Positions 8,607 to 17,447 of a stretch of 64,000 nt of DNA are shown here, one piece after another. Origin of the DNA: Oricola nitratireducens. Lineage in GTDB: Bacteria > Pseudomonadota > Alphaproteobacteria > Rhizobiales > Rhizobiaceae. Position numbers and translations under genes: made by a program. Where the stretch lies: contig NZ_JACZCS010000026.1 in assembly GCF_014904745.1 (NCBI RefSeq), positions 18,100 to 82,099 on the forward strand. Reading direction: 5' to 3'. Each line of letters begins with the position of its first letter. The stretch's first letter is position 1. The notes under the pieces are model-generated. The model made no database searches and was not told where the DNA came from. It worked only from the letters and a program-made list of their open reading frames with translations.

Positions 8607-9578
8607 TCATGCCGCGCCGGGTTTCGTCCCGGCGCTCTTCTTCGTGTTGCGTGGAGGATGTCTGACCTCCCAGCGGCGGTGAAACCACATCCACTGATCG
8701 GGATATTCGCGCACCCAGCGCTCGACGATGTCGTTGAGCATCTGGGCGGTGGCCTCGACGTCGATCTCGCCCTTGTCGTCACGCGGCAGGTCGACGGCTT
8801 CCTCGAGGATCAGCCGGAACCGGCCCTGCGGCAGACGTACGCAGCGGGCCGGGTGGACCGGGCGGTCGAACTGGCGGGCGAGCTTGGGTAGCAGCGGGTT
8901 GGTCTGGACCGGCCGGCCGAAGAAGGTTCCCGCGATACCGCGGATGAACTTCTGGTCGACGAGCATGCCGACGGAGCCGCCTTCGTCGAGCATCCTGGCG
9001 AGGCCCCAGGCCGCGCCCGCCTTGGACGGGACGAGGTGGCCCATCGCGGTGCGGCGCGCCGACAGCAGTTTCTTGGCGATATAGGGATTGTTGGGCGGCC
9101 GGAAGAGGGCGGTGACATTGAGCCCGAAGGTCGCCGCGCAGACGGGCAGCAGTTCGAAATTGCCGGTATGGGCGGTGAAGAAGATGCAGGACGCGTTCTC
9201 GGCATGCAGGCGACGGAAGATTTCCTCGCCCTCGACCTCGACGAGGCCGGGCTCGTCGGCGTCGGGATCGAAGTCGAACAGCTTTTCCAGATAGACGTAT
9301 TCGGCGCCGAGCCGGAACATGTTGCGCCACATGCGTCTCGCGATTTCCTTGCGTTCCTCCTCGGTCTTTTCGGGGAAGGCGGCGCGCAGATTGTCGAGGG
9401 CTATTCTGTGGCGCGAGGTCAGCGGCCCGAGCGCCTGTCCGAGGGCGGCGGCGAGTTCGATCGCGGTGCGGGCCGGCAGAAGCCGGGCGAGGCTGAGAAG
9501 CCCGAAGGTCAGCTGCGCGATCAGCCACAGGCGCAGCCGACGGGCGTTCTTCCACAAGCGCAGGAGGGATTGGGGCAT
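8607..9578 (-). CDS. lpxXL: Lipid A very-long-chain acyltransferase (LpxXL, HtrB/LpxL superfamily)
   Basis: A 323-residue inner-membrane acyltransferase. By position and family it transfers the 27-hydroxy-octacosanoyl-type chain from AcpXL to lipid A, as in Rhizobium. There is one N-terminal hydrophobic anchor (about 18-35) and the superfamily catalytic motif HTGNFE with His137 and Glu142 (HX4E). It is the last gene of the acpXL operon, 15 bases behind the dehydrogenase gene, the same order as in rhizobial and Brucella clusters. The alternative, an ordinary lauroyl transferase (LpxL), is less likely because of the operon. Confidence 0.88.
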   Translation of the reverse strand: MPQSLLRLWKNARRLRLWLIAQLTFGLLSLARLLPARTAIELAAALGQALGPLTSRHRIALDNLRAAFPEKTEEERKEIARRMWRNMFRLGAEYVYLEKLFDFDPDADEPGLVEVEGEEIFRRLHAENASCIFFTAHTGNFELLPVCAATFGLNVTALFRPPNNPYIAKKLLSARRTAMGHLVPSKAGAAWGLARMLDEGGSVGMLVDQKFIRGIAGTFFGRPVQTNPLLPKLARQFDRPVHPARCVRLPQGRFRLILEEAVDLPRDDKGEIDVEATAQMLNDIVERWVREYPDQWMWFHRRWEVRHPPRNTKKSAGTKPGAA

Positions 9579-9593
9579 TGGGGATATGTTCCG

Positions 9594-10622
9594 TCAGCTG
9601 ACGCGCAGCAGGATCTTTCCGAAGACGTCGCGCGTTTCCATGCGCGCCAGCGCGTCGCCGATGCCGTCGAAATCGACTTCCGTGTCGACCACGGGATGGA
9701 CGATGCCGCGCGCCATCTTCTGCATCGCGTCGGCCATGTTCTGCATCCGGCAGCCAAAGGAGCCGATGAGGCGCAATTGCTGCTGAAAAAGCATCATCAG
9801 GTTCACGTCCGTGGATACACCGGAGGTCGAGCCGCAGGTGACCAGACGACCGCCTCGTTTCAGTGACAGCATGGAGCCGGCCCATGTGTCCTTGCCGACA
9901 TGCTCGAAGACGACATCGACGCCCTTCTTCTTCGTCAGCTTGCGCACGACGCCCTCGAAGCGGTCCTCGCGGTAGTTGATGACGTGATCGGCGCCGAGCG
10001 CCTTCGCCGGCTCGATCTTGGCGTCCGAGCCGACGGTGGTGATCACCGTGCAGCCCATCTTTTTCGCAAGCTGGATCGCCGCCGAGCCGATGCCGGACCC
10101 GCCGGCATGGACGAGGACGGTCTCGCCGGGCTTCAGCTGCGCATTGTCGAACAGCATGTGCTCGACGGTTCCGAAGGTGATCGGGGCAACCGCCGCACCG
10201 GTCGCATCGACGCCGGGCGGGGCGGGCACGAGGTTGCGGGCGGGAAGATTGATCTTTTCCTGGGCGAAGCCGTCGAGGTGGAAGCCGTGCACGCCGGCGA
10301 CGTTTTCGCAGAGATTGTCGCGGCCCTCGGAGCAGGGGCCGCACAGGCCGCAGGTCTGCGCGCCGAAGATCGCAACGAGCTGGCCGGGCTTCAGGCCGGA
10401 TACGCCGGGGCCGACGGTCTCGACCTCGCCGGAGGCTTCCGCGCCGATGACAAGCGGCATCTTGCGCTTGGCGAAGGCCATGCCGCGCCATCCCCACACG
10501 TCGATATGGTTCAGCGCGACCATGCGGATGCGCACCGTCACCTCGCCGAGGCCCGGCGGGGGCGGCGGCGGCAGGTCCACCTCAACAAGTTTGCGGTCTT
10601 CCACGAGCTGCAAGGCGCGCAT
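9594..10622 (-). CDS. Zinc-binding alcohol dehydrogenase-like oxidoreductase of the VLCFA cluster
   Basis: A 342-residue MDR-superfamily oxidoreductase. The structural zinc site is intact (Cys91, Cys94, Cys97, Cys105, 'CGLCGPCSEGRDNLC') and the NAD(P) motif is HAGGSGIGS at about 172-180. The usual catalytic-zinc cysteine is not there: the sequence reads 'ALNHIDVW', as in quinone oxidoreductase/enoyl-reductase types. In rhizobial acpXL clusters a gene of this family always sits between fabF1 and lpxXL; an enoyl-reductase role in very-long-chain synthesis is plausible but inferred. Start at 10622 has GAAGGAA upstream; a longer frame to 10685 has no signal and overlaps the previous gene. Confidence 0.87.
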   Translation of the reverse strand: MRALQLVEDRKLVEVDLPPPPPPGLGEVTVRIRMVALNHIDVWGWRGMAFAKRKMPLVIGAEASGEVETVGPGVSGLKPGQLVAIFGAQTCGLCGPCSEGRDNLCENVAGVHGFHLDGFAQEKINLPARNLVPAPPGVDATGAAVAPITFGTVEHMLFDNAQLKPGETVLVHAGGSGIGSAAIQLAKKMGCTVITTVGSDAKIEPAKALGADHVINYREDRFEGVVRKLTKKKGVDVVFEHVGKDTWAGSMLSLKRGGRLVTCGSTSGVSTDVNLMMLFQQQLRLIGSFGCRMQNMADAMQKMARGIVHPVVDTEVDFDGIGDALARMETRDVFGKILLRVS

Positions 10623-10659
10623 GGCGGTTCCTTCTCGGCGTAATCGGATCGGAGTGGGC

Positions 10660-11940
10660 TTAAGCGGGTTCCGCCGCGATGACAAGGCAGGTGTTCTGTC
10701 CGCCGAAGCCGAAGGAGTTGGAAAGCACGCGGCCGACCTTCGCCTCGCGTTTCACATTCGGAACGACATCGAGCGGGATCGCCGGGTCGGGATTGGCGTG
10801 ATTGATCGTCGGCGGCAGCGTGCCGGTGCGGATGGCGAGCAGCGAGAACACCGCCTCGATCGCGCCGGCGGCGGTCAGCGTGTGGCCGATCATCGACTTG
10901 TTGGACGAAATCGGGATCGACGAGATGGCGTCCCCGAAGACGGTCGACAGCGACAGATATTCCATCTTGTCGTTTTCCGGCGTCGAGGTGCCGTGCGCGT
11001 TAACGTAGTCGACGTCGCCGGTCGACACACCGGCATCGGCAAGCGCGGCGCGCACGGCGGCAATCGCCGGCGAGGCGTCCGGCTTGGAGCGCGTGCGGTG
11101 GAAATCGTCGGCGCATTCGCCGCAGCCTTCGAGGATGCCGAGCACGGTCGCGCCGCGGGCATGAGCGCTTTCCAGCGATTCCATGACGAAGGCGCCAGCG
11201 CCTTCCGCCATGACGAAGCCGTCGCGATCCTTGGAGAAGGGCTTGGAGGCCTTTTCGGGAACGTCGTTCTGGGTCGACAGCGCCGACAGCAGCGAGAAGC
11301 GGACCAGGGCCTCGGCAGTCACCGAACCGTCGGTGCCGACGGAAGTCACCCGCTCGGCCTCGCCGCGGCGAATTGCCTCGACGCCGAGCTGGATCGCGGT
11401 CGCGCCCGAGGCGCAGGCCGTCGACAGGGTAACCGGCAGGCCGCGCGTGCCGAGCCGCTCCTGCAGCTTCTGGCCGACGGTGCCGAACTGGGCCGAATGG
11501 TAGAAATCGAGATGATTGCCGTTGCGCGCTGCAAGCAGCAGGCGGTCATAGCCCGGTTCCTTGCCGCCGGCTTCGCGCCCGTCCGCGTCGAGCTTGAGGC
11601 GCTGCCACCATTCCAGTTCGACCGGCGGAGCGGCGAGGAAAAGCGGGCCGCCAAATTCCTTTTCCGACAGGCCGGATTCGCGGATCGCCTCGACTGCGGC
11701 GGCTTCGGCGAGCGCATAGGTGAGCGCGGCGGAACCGGCCTCGACCGGCGTCATGAAATCGACCGTGCCGGCGATGGTGGTGCGCAGATGCTCGGTCGGG
11801 AAACGCTTGATGCGGTGGATGCCGGACTGGCCGGCGGTCAGCCTGGCCCAGTTGTCGTCCTTGCCGGCGCCGAGCGAGGAGACGACGCCTGCGCCGGTGA
11901 TGGCGATGATCGGCCGTCCGGCGTGATCGGTGTAGCTCAT
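10660..11940 (-). CDS. Beta-ketoacyl-ACP synthase, catalytic member (FabF1-XL)
   Basis: A 426-residue condensing enzyme that extends acyl chains on AcpXL. The full Cys-His-His triad is visible: Cys176 in STACASG, His316 in NAHGTSTP and His353 in SMIGHT. It contains an insertion around residues 100-150 ('VELEWWQRLKLDADGRE') compared with ordinary FabF, seen in the rhizobial FabF1-XL proteins. Its ATG overlaps the stop of the paralogue upstream by three to four bases, so the two are probably made in equal amounts and may form a heterodimer (inferred from the missing catalytic residues in the partner). Confidence 0.9.
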   Translation of the reverse strand: MSYTDHAGRPIIAITGAGVVSSLGAGKDDNWARLTAGQSGIHRIKRFPTEHLRTTIAGTVDFMTPVEAGSAALTYALAEAAAVEAIRESGLSEKEFGGPLFLAAPPVELEWWQRLKLDADGREAGGKEPGYDRLLLAARNGNHLDFYHSAQFGTVGQKLQERLGTRGLPVTLSTACASGATAIQLGVEAIRRGEAERVTSVGTDGSVTAEALVRFSLLSALSTQNDVPEKASKPFSKDRDGFVMAEGAGAFVMESLESAHARGATVLGILEGCGECADDFHRTRSKPDASPAIAAVRAALADAGVSTGDVDYVNAHGTSTPENDKMEYLSLSTVFGDAISSIPISSNKSMIGHTLTAAGAIEAVFSLLAIRTGTLPPTINHANPDPAIPLDVVPNVKREAKVGRVLSNSFGFGGQNTCLVIAAEPA

Positions 11941-13139
11941 GCGCCGGCTCCTTGCGCCCTTGTGACGACGGCCATGCCCTCGGCGGCGTTGAAGCCGAGT
12001 GTCAGGACGCCGATCGAGGCGGGGACATCGGCCGCGGCCTCGAAACCGGAGCCGAGTGACGGAATGGTTTCGCCGTGGCTGAGCGACAGGGCGGCAAGAG
12101 CCACGGCCATCGGGAACTGCGCGTCGCGCATGTGGCCGAGCGCCGAGGTGACGCCGCGCACCGGAATGCCGGGCGCATGCGCCGCAAGGAACGCCTTTTC
12201 GTCGGCGGTGCGGGCATGGATGCCGGCGGCCGAGGAGACGATCATTGTTGTCTCGGCGATGCCGGCCTCGGCGGCGAGCCGTTCCAGGCGCTTCATGGTT
12301 TCGGGCGAGCCGACAGGACCCTGGTCGGCTGCGACCGGGCCGAGGACGCCATAAATTTTCGCGCTGCGCGCCTCGGCGTGTTCGCGGCTTTCCAGCACCA
12401 GGAAGGCGCCGCCGGAGCCGGAGACGATGCCGCCGCCCTCGACCGGTTCGCGCTCCCAGACCGGCGCCCAGCCGCCGCGCGAGAGATAGTGGCCGAGTTC
12501 GTAGCCGAGCAGCATGTCGGGGTGTTCGGCATTGTAGGCGCCGCCGACGAGCGCGTGCGTGCTCTGGCCGGCGCGGATGCGCGCCGCCGCCGTCTGCACG
12601 GCCGAGATGCCGGAGCCTTCCTCGCCCATGAAGGTGCGCGAGGACCCGGTCACCTTGTGGACGATGGAAATGTTGCCGGCGAGCAGGTTGGAGAGCTGCG
12701 CGAGAAAGAGGGTCGGGCGCAATTCGGTCGTCAGCACCTCGTTGATCGCGACGCCGACATCGTCGACGCCTTCCGCGACCTTGTTGAGGATCATGGTGTC
12801 GACATCGACGTCGCGTTCGCCGCCCGAAGCGGCCACGATCATGTCCATCGAGGCGCACAGCGCCTCGTCGCCCTTTATGCCGGCATCTTCCAGCGCGAGG
12901 CCGGCGGTGTAGGTGCCGATGCGTTGCCAGGCTTCCATCTGGCGCTGATCGCCGCGCTTGGCGATCTGCAGCGACCAGTCGACTTCCGGCAGGGGATGGA
13001 CCGTGTAGGGCGCGAAACGCTCGCGCTCGAGCACCGGGCCGGCGAAATTGCGCAGCGCATTCCAGTTGGCTTCCGCTCCCTCGCCGAGCGAGGAGAGGAT
13101 GCCGATGCCTGTAATGACGACGTCGTTGGGGCTGGACAT
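11937..13139 (-). CDS. Beta-ketoacyl synthase-like partner lacking the active-site cysteine (FabF2-XL)
   Basis: A 400-residue thiolase-fold protein resembling FabF from 'VVITGIGILSSLGEG' onward, but the nucleophile region reads KVTGSSRTFMGEEGSG (162-177), with no cysteine where FabF has ACA. The first catalytic histidine motif NAHGT is also replaced ('SAAGIHARTAD'). Only a His in 'SALGHMRD' corresponds to the last triad residue. This is the pattern of a chain-length factor in type II polyketide synthases, so it probably acts as a non-catalytic partner of the next gene's product in setting chain length. The start at 13139 follows the acpXL stop by 41 bases; the ribosome binding site is weak. 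Confidence 0.87.
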   Translation of the reverse strand: MSSPNDVVITGIGILSSLGEGAEANWNALRNFAGPVLERERFAPYTVHPLPEVDWSLQIAKRGDQRQMEAWQRIGTYTAGLALEDAGIKGDEALCASMDMIVAASGGERDVDVDTMILNKVAEGVDDVGVAINEVLTTELRPTLFLAQLSNLLAGNISIVHKVTGSSRTFMGEEGSGISAVQTAAARIRAGQSTHALVGGAYNAEHPDMLLGYELGHYLSRGGWAPVWEREPVEGGGIVSGSGGAFLVLESREHAEARSAKIYGVLGPVAADQGPVGSPETMKRLERLAAEAGIAETTMIVSSAAGIHARTADEKAFLAAHAPGIPVRGVTSALGHMRDAQFPMAVALAALSLSHGETIPSLGSGFEAAADVPASIGVLTLGFNAAEGMAVVTRAQGAGA

Positions 13140-13180
13140 CAGTGAGGCAATCAACCGTTCATGCCGGCCGGGCCGGAGGC

Positions 13181-13462
13181 TCAGGCCGTTTTGGCTGCGA
13201 CAAGATCGTCGATCTTGGCGCAAAGATTCTTGAGGACAAAGTATTCTTCGGTGGCAACCTTGCCGTCATTGACGTCCTGGGTCCACTGCTCGAGCGGAAT
13301 CTTGATGCCGAATTCCTTGTCGATGGCAAAGACGATATCCAGGAAATCGAGGCTGTCGATGCCGAGGTCGTCAATCGTGTGGCTTTCGGGAGTGATCGAG
13401 TCGCGCTCGATTTCGCTGGTGTCCGCGATGATATCGGCGACTTTTTCGAATGTAGTAGCCAC
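13181..13462 (-). CDS. acpXL: Specialised acyl carrier protein for very-long-chain hydroxy fatty acid (AcpXL)
   Basis: A 93-residue acyl carrier protein carrying the chain later moved to lipid A. The phosphopantetheine attachment is Ser37 in [10 protein letters not shown], and the segment '[18 protein letters not shown]' is a signature of rhizobial AcpXL that ordinary AcpP lacks. I place the start at GTG 13462 because AAGGA lies seven bases before it and the N-terminus ([11 protein letters not shown]) then matches the known AcpXL form and length; the in-frame ATG at 13477 has no convincing ribosome binding site. First gene of the cluster, with about 200 bases of promoter region shared with the divergent epimerase gene. 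Confidence 0.93.
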   Translation of the reverse strand: MATTFEKVADIIADTSEIERDSITPESHTIDDLGIDSLDFLDIVFAIDKEFGIKIPLEQWTQDVNDGKVATEEYFVLKNLCAKIDDLVAAKTA

Positions 13463-13673
13463 TCTTGTGTCCTTCATGTCTTCGCACGGCGCCCGGTCGG
13501 CAGGCGGTGCATCAAATCAAACAATTACCGTGTTGCGCGCTCTCTAGCGTGTTTGTACGCCAAGGAAAAGGCCGTTGTCGCGCGAGGAATGCAACCAGGA
13601 CGCGAAACCGGGTATGGCCTCGCGTTTACGGGTATCCTAGTGATTCCCCGTCGCTGCGGAAAGGTGGAGCCGA

Positions 13674-14675
13674 ATGGAAGAATGGGGATATCTGTCATCC
13701 GGCGAAACGGTGCGCCGCGTGACGCTTGCCGGCGGCGGGCTGACGGCCCGCGTCATCACGCGCGGCGCGGCGGTGCAGGACCTGCGCCTCGAAAGCTATG
13801 ACGCGCCGCTGGTGCTCGGTTTCGACCGTCTCGACCACTACGAGCGGTTTTCCCCCTATTTCGGCGCAATCGCCGGGCGTTTCGCCAATCGCATCGCGAA
13901 TGGCCGGTTCTCGCTGGACGGCGTCGAATACCGGCTCGACCAAAACGACCACGGTCATTGCCTGCATGGCGGCAGGCGCGGCTTCTCGGAGTTGCTCTGG
14001 GACATCGAGGATCTCGGCGCCAGCCATGTCGTGCTGCGTCTCGACAGCGCCGACGGCGACATGGGCTTTCCCGGCGCGCTCAGCGCGCGCTGCCGCTACG
14101 CACTGGGCGGGGAGGGCGAATTCCGCGTCACGCTGACGGCCGTGACCGACGCGCCGACGGTCTGCGCGATGGCGCATCACAGCTATTTCAACCTCGATGA
14201 CGGCGGCGCGACACCGGCGACCGGGCACGAAATCATGATCGCGGCGGACAGCTATCTTCCGGTCGACGACACGCTGATCCCGCTCGGGGCTCCGGCTCCC
14301 GTCGAAGGCACGGCGTTCGATTTCCGCCGGATGAAGCGGATCGACGCCTACGATCCGGGCGCTTTCTACGATCACAATTTCTGCCTTGCGGAGACCGGGG
14401 GCGCGATGCGCGAGGTGGCGAGACTGCACGCGCCGCGCTCCGGCGTGTCGATGACGGTCGCGACGACGGAGCCCGGCCTGCAATGGTTCACCGCACCGGG
14501 CATGGCGATCGAACCGTCGGGCCTTGACGGGCGGCGCTATGGCCATCACGCCGGGATGTGCCTGGAAACGCAGATCTGGCCGGACGCGCCGAACCGTCCG
14601 GGCTATCCGAGCGCCGTGCTCCGGCCCGGCGAAACGCGCGAACAGAAAACAATCTACCGGTTCCGGCGCGGCTGA
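13674..14675 (+). CDS. Aldose 1-epimerase (galactose mutarotase family)
   Basis: A 333-residue cytoplasmic enzyme interconverting alpha and beta anomers of a hexose or pentose. Family marks: 'GFDRLDHYERFSPYFGAIAG' with the FGA/GRFANRI substrate loop near residues 62-80, 'DQNDHGHCLHGG' (catalytic His), 'AHHSYFNL' (second catalytic His) and a C-terminal 'ETQIWPDAPN' holding the catalytic Glu. All are intact. GGTGGAG lies just before the ATG. The downstream gene on the other strand is a KDG kinase, so this is a small sugar-metabolism neighbourhood; the precise sugar is unknown. Confidence 0.9.
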   Translation: MEEWGYLSSGETVRRVTLAGGGLTARVITRGAAVQDLRLESYDAPLVLGFDRLDHYERFSPYFGAIAGRFANRIANGRFSLDGVEYRLDQNDHGHCLHGGRRGFSELLWDIEDLGASHVVLRLDSADGDMGFPGALSARCRYALGGEGEFRVTLTAVTDAPTVCAMAHHSYFNLDDGGATPATGHEIMIAADSYLPVDDTLIPLGAPAPVEGTAFDFRRMKRIDAYDPGAFYDHNFCLAETGGAMREVARLHAPRSGVSMTVATTEPGLQWFTAPGMAIEPSGLDGRRYGHHAGMCLETQIWPDAPNRPGYPSAVLRPGETREQKTIYRFRRG

Positions 14676-14682
14676 GGCCGGC

Positions 14683-15603
14683 TCAGGGGCGCAGGATCGC
14701 GAATTCGGTCATCGGCATCAACGCGCCGTGGTGGCGGATGACCCGGCCGGCGACCCGATGCGCGAACAGGGCGGCGTCTTCCGGCGGGTGGCCGGCGAGG
14801 CGGGCGGCGAGATAGGCGCCGTTGAAACTGTCGCCCGCGCCGGTGGTGTCGAGCGGCTGGATTTCTTCCGGCGGCGCGACGGTATGGCTGGCGAGATCGA
14901 CGGCGACCAGCGCGCCGCCGCCGCCGGATTTGACGACGATCTCGCCGGGACCGAAATGGCGGATGCGCTCGACGGTTTTTTCCGGCGTGGCGTCGCCGAA
15001 AAGCGCCCGCTCGTCGTCGAATGTCGGCAGCACGATTGTGGCGGCGCGATAGGCCTCGGCGATGGCGGATTGCGCCTCGTCCCGGCTGGCCCAGAGCCGA
15101 GGCCGATAATTCGGATCGAAGGCGACGGCCGCGTCGGCGTTGCGGGCCGCTTCGACGATGGACAGAAGATCGGCGCGTGCGCGCGGGTCGAGGATGGCCA
15201 GCGTGATGCCGGAAAAATAGATCAGCCCGGCGCCCGACAGGCTCGCGGCAAGCGCGTCGTGGTCGTCCGCCAGAAGGCGCGCGGCGGAATTTTCGCGCCA
15301 GTAGGTGAAGGAGCGCTCGCCCTTCCTGTCAAGCGTGATGGCATAGAGCCCCGGCGCCTTGCCGTGGATGACCGGGCTTGCGGCGACGCCGATGCCGTTG
15401 GCGCGCAGAAAACCGATCTGCTCCCTCGAAAACGGATCGTCGCCGAAGGCGCTCACATAGTCGGTTGCCGTCGTTTCCGGGGAGAGCGCGCGCAGATACC
15501 AGAGCGTGTTCAGCGTGTCGCCTGCGAAGCCCTGCCGCCACGTCACACCGTCGCGGCCGGACAGTTCGATCATGCATTCGCCGATGGAAACGATTCGGGT
15601 CAT
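14683..15603 (-). CDS. kdgK: 2-dehydro-3-deoxygluconokinase (PfkB family)
   Basis: A 306-residue ribokinase-type sugar kinase. The N-terminus 'SIGECMIEL' and 'GFAGDTLNTLWYLR' are typical of KDG kinases, which phosphorylate 2-keto-3-deoxygluconate before aldol cleavage in uronate and pectin breakdown. The PfkB C-terminal signature DTTGAGDSFNG with the catalytic Asp is at about 248-258. It converges with the epimerase gene (seven bases apart). No uronate isomerase or transporter genes are nearby. The family is certain; the KDG specificity is a strong guess. Confidence 0.87.
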   Translation of the reverse strand: MTRIVSIGECMIELSGRDGVTWRQGFAGDTLNTLWYLRALSPETTATDYVSAFGDDPFSREQIGFLRANGIGVAASPVIHGKAPGLYAITLDRKGERSFTYWRENSAARLLADDHDALAASLSGAGLIYFSGITLAILDPRARADLLSIVEAARNADAAVAFDPNYRPRLWASRDEAQSAIAEAYRAATIVLPTFDDERALFGDATPEKTVERIRHFGPGEIVVKSGGGGALVAVDLASHTVAPPEEIQPLDTTGAGDSFNGAYLAARLAGHPPEDAALFAHRVAGRVIRHHGALMPMTEFAILRP

Positions 15604-15798
15604 GGGCGGCGCTCGCGGTTGAAACAGACGGACAACGCTTCGACTCCGGATACAGCACGGCCTCGCGGCGGAGGCAAGAAAGCGGTGACGGGGAAATTTC
15701 GTGAAGCCCGGATTTCCCCGATTTTGCGGGTTCTTCCGCCGCTGTTTTCAACTGTCTTATGACTGTCACATGGCCCGGTAGAATAGGAGGCAACCGAA

Positions 15799-16653
15799 TT
15801 GGGGCATTGGTCGGTCCGGATGCATGTGAAGGCGGTCATCTTCGATTGGGCCGGAACGCTGGTCGACTTCGGCTCGCTGGCGCCCGTCCTGTCGATACAG
15901 CGTGTGTTCAAGGAGGCCGGGACTCCCGTCGCCGTCGAGGAAGTGCGCGCCGGCATGGGGCTGGGAAAACTCGAACATATCCGGATGCTCGGCGCGAGCG
16001 ACCGCGTCGCGCAGGCCTGGGCGCACGGTCATGACGGCGCGCCGTTCGCGGACAAGGACGCCGTCCTGCTGCATGAAGCCTATCGCGCCGTGAACCGCCA
16101 CGTCGCCAGCGAACGCGGCAAGCTGATTTCCGGCGCGCTCAAGGCGAGCCGGGCGCTGCGCGAGCGCGACATCGCGATCGGAACCACGACCGGCTATTCG
16201 CGCGACATCATGGAGCATGTGATCGCGGTCGCGCGGGCGCAGGGCTTCGAGGCGGACGCGGTGGTGTGCGCCGACGATGTGCCGGAATCGCGGCCGTCGC
16301 CGCTCGCCGTCTATCACGCCATGGTGCTGCTCGGTGTCTACCCGGCCTCGTCGGTCATCAAGGTCGACGACACGGTGCCCGGCCTGATGGAAGGCAAGGC
16401 CGCGGGGGCATGGACGGTCGGCGTCAGTGAGACCGGCAACGAGATGGGGCTGACCGAGGAGGCGTTTGCGGCGCTGCCGGCGCGCGAACGCCTCGAACTC
16501 GCCAATGCGGCGGCCAAGCGGCTCACCGACGCAGGCGCCGATTACGTGGTCGGATCGGTCGCCGAGATCCCGGCCATCGTCGACGACGTCAATGAAAGGC
16601 TGGCCGACGGCGAGCGCCCGGAATTGCTCGAATACGAACCAACGGCGGCGTGA
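15799..16653 (+). CDS. phnX: Phosphonoacetaldehyde hydrolase (HAD superfamily)
   Basis: A 284-residue cytoplasmic enzyme cleaving the C-P bond of phosphonoacetaldehyde to acetaldehyde and phosphate. It has the HAD nucleophile Asp16 in VIFDWAGT and, in the cap domain, Lys57 in GMGLGKLEHIR, where PhnX forms a Schiff base with its substrate. 'VADDVPESRPSP' is replaced by 'CADDVPESRPSP', also typical. I keep the TTG start at 15799 because a perfect AGGAGG lies eight bases upstream; the ATG at 15820 has none. The usual partner transaminase PhnW is not in the window, but a DUF1045 gene often found in phosphonate operons follows 0.8 kb downstream. Confidence 0.88.
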   Translation: MGHWSVRMHVKAVIFDWAGTLVDFGSLAPVLSIQRVFKEAGTPVAVEEVRAGMGLGKLEHIRMLGASDRVAQAWAHGHDGAPFADKDAVLLHEAYRAVNRHVASERGKLISGALKASRALRERDIAIGTTTGYSRDIMEHVIAVARAQGFEADAVVCADDVPESRPSPLAVYHAMVLLGVYPASSVIKVDDTVPGLMEGKAAGAWTVGVSETGNEMGLTEEAFAALPARERLELANAAAKRLTDAGADYVVGSVAEIPAIVDDVNERLADGERPELLEYEPTAA

Positions 16654-16776
16654 CGCGCCCGACGAACGGACGAGGAAAACGGGGTGTGTCCTGTCTCGGC
16701 CCTTGCGACTGAAGGCTTGCAATTCGAAGCGGTATCCGGCCATTTTTCGGCGACAGCCCAGACGCTGGAAGGCTTG

Positions 16777-17289
16777 ATGCAGATATTACCGAAGCGCCGT
16801 TCTACCCGACTCGAACAGGGGCACCGTCGCATCGCTACAATTTTGGCCGCGGTCATGTGCCTTTGCCTGGCGCATCCGGCCTATGCCGGTTCCCGGTCCT
16901 GCGGCCCGGAATGGCATTCCGCGCGCCTGACCAACTATGAATCCTATCCGGAGCCAGGCAGTGCGGAATGCATAGAAAATAACGGCTGCACCTGGGCGGG
17001 GCAATTCTATGGAGGCTCCGGAACCTATTCCGAAGAATGGGTTGCGAAGCACAATATCGTGGCCGTGCATCTGAAGGACTGGGACTGGCTTGGCATGAAG
17101 ACCCTGCGCCTGCGCCAGGGCACCAGAGAGATAATCGTACAGGCGATCGACGCGTGCTCGGATGCGGATTGCGACGGGTGTTGCACGGCCAATCTCGGAG
17201 GAGACGGCCACCTGATCGACATCGAGAAATACACCATGGCCCGCTTCGGATCGGGGGACGGCCTGGTCGAGTTTCAGGTCTGTGACTAG
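16777..17289 (+). CDS. Small secreted cysteine-rich protein, possible double-psi beta-barrel
   Basis: A 170-residue protein with an N-terminal positively charged stretch and signal peptide (hydrophobic 22-36, cleavage after AYA near residue 37). The mature part has about eight cysteines, suggesting disulfides in the periplasm or outside. The arrangement 'GQFYGG', 'TLRLRQGTREIIVQAIDAC', 'HLIDIEKYTMARFG' resembles expansin/barwin/RlpA double-psi barrels (a GxYGG loop, an Asp-Cys strand and a final 'DL...F' helix), but this is by eye only. The start at 16777 has GGAAGG before it; a longer frame from 16684 would bury the signal peptide. I do not recognise a named family. Confidence 0.65.
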   Translation: MQILPKRRSTRLEQGHRRIATILAAVMCLCLAHPAYAGSRSCGPEWHSARLTNYESYPEPGSAECIENNGCTWAGQFYGGSGTYSEEWVAKHNIVAVHLKDWDWLGMKTLRLRQGTREIIVQAIDACSDADCDGCCTANLGGDGHLIDIEKYTMARFGSGDGLVEFQVCD

Positions 17290-17447
17290 CGCCCCGCGAA
17301 GACGGGCTTTTGCCGCGCCCGGAGCCTCCGGCGATGCCAGTGCCGGATATTTATTACGCCGGATAAGGTTTTTTCCGCCGGTTTCGCATGGTTGTCACAA
17401 GCAAAGCGTAGCAGGGTTGAACCTGTTTCAGGAGGCTGATTCGCCCC

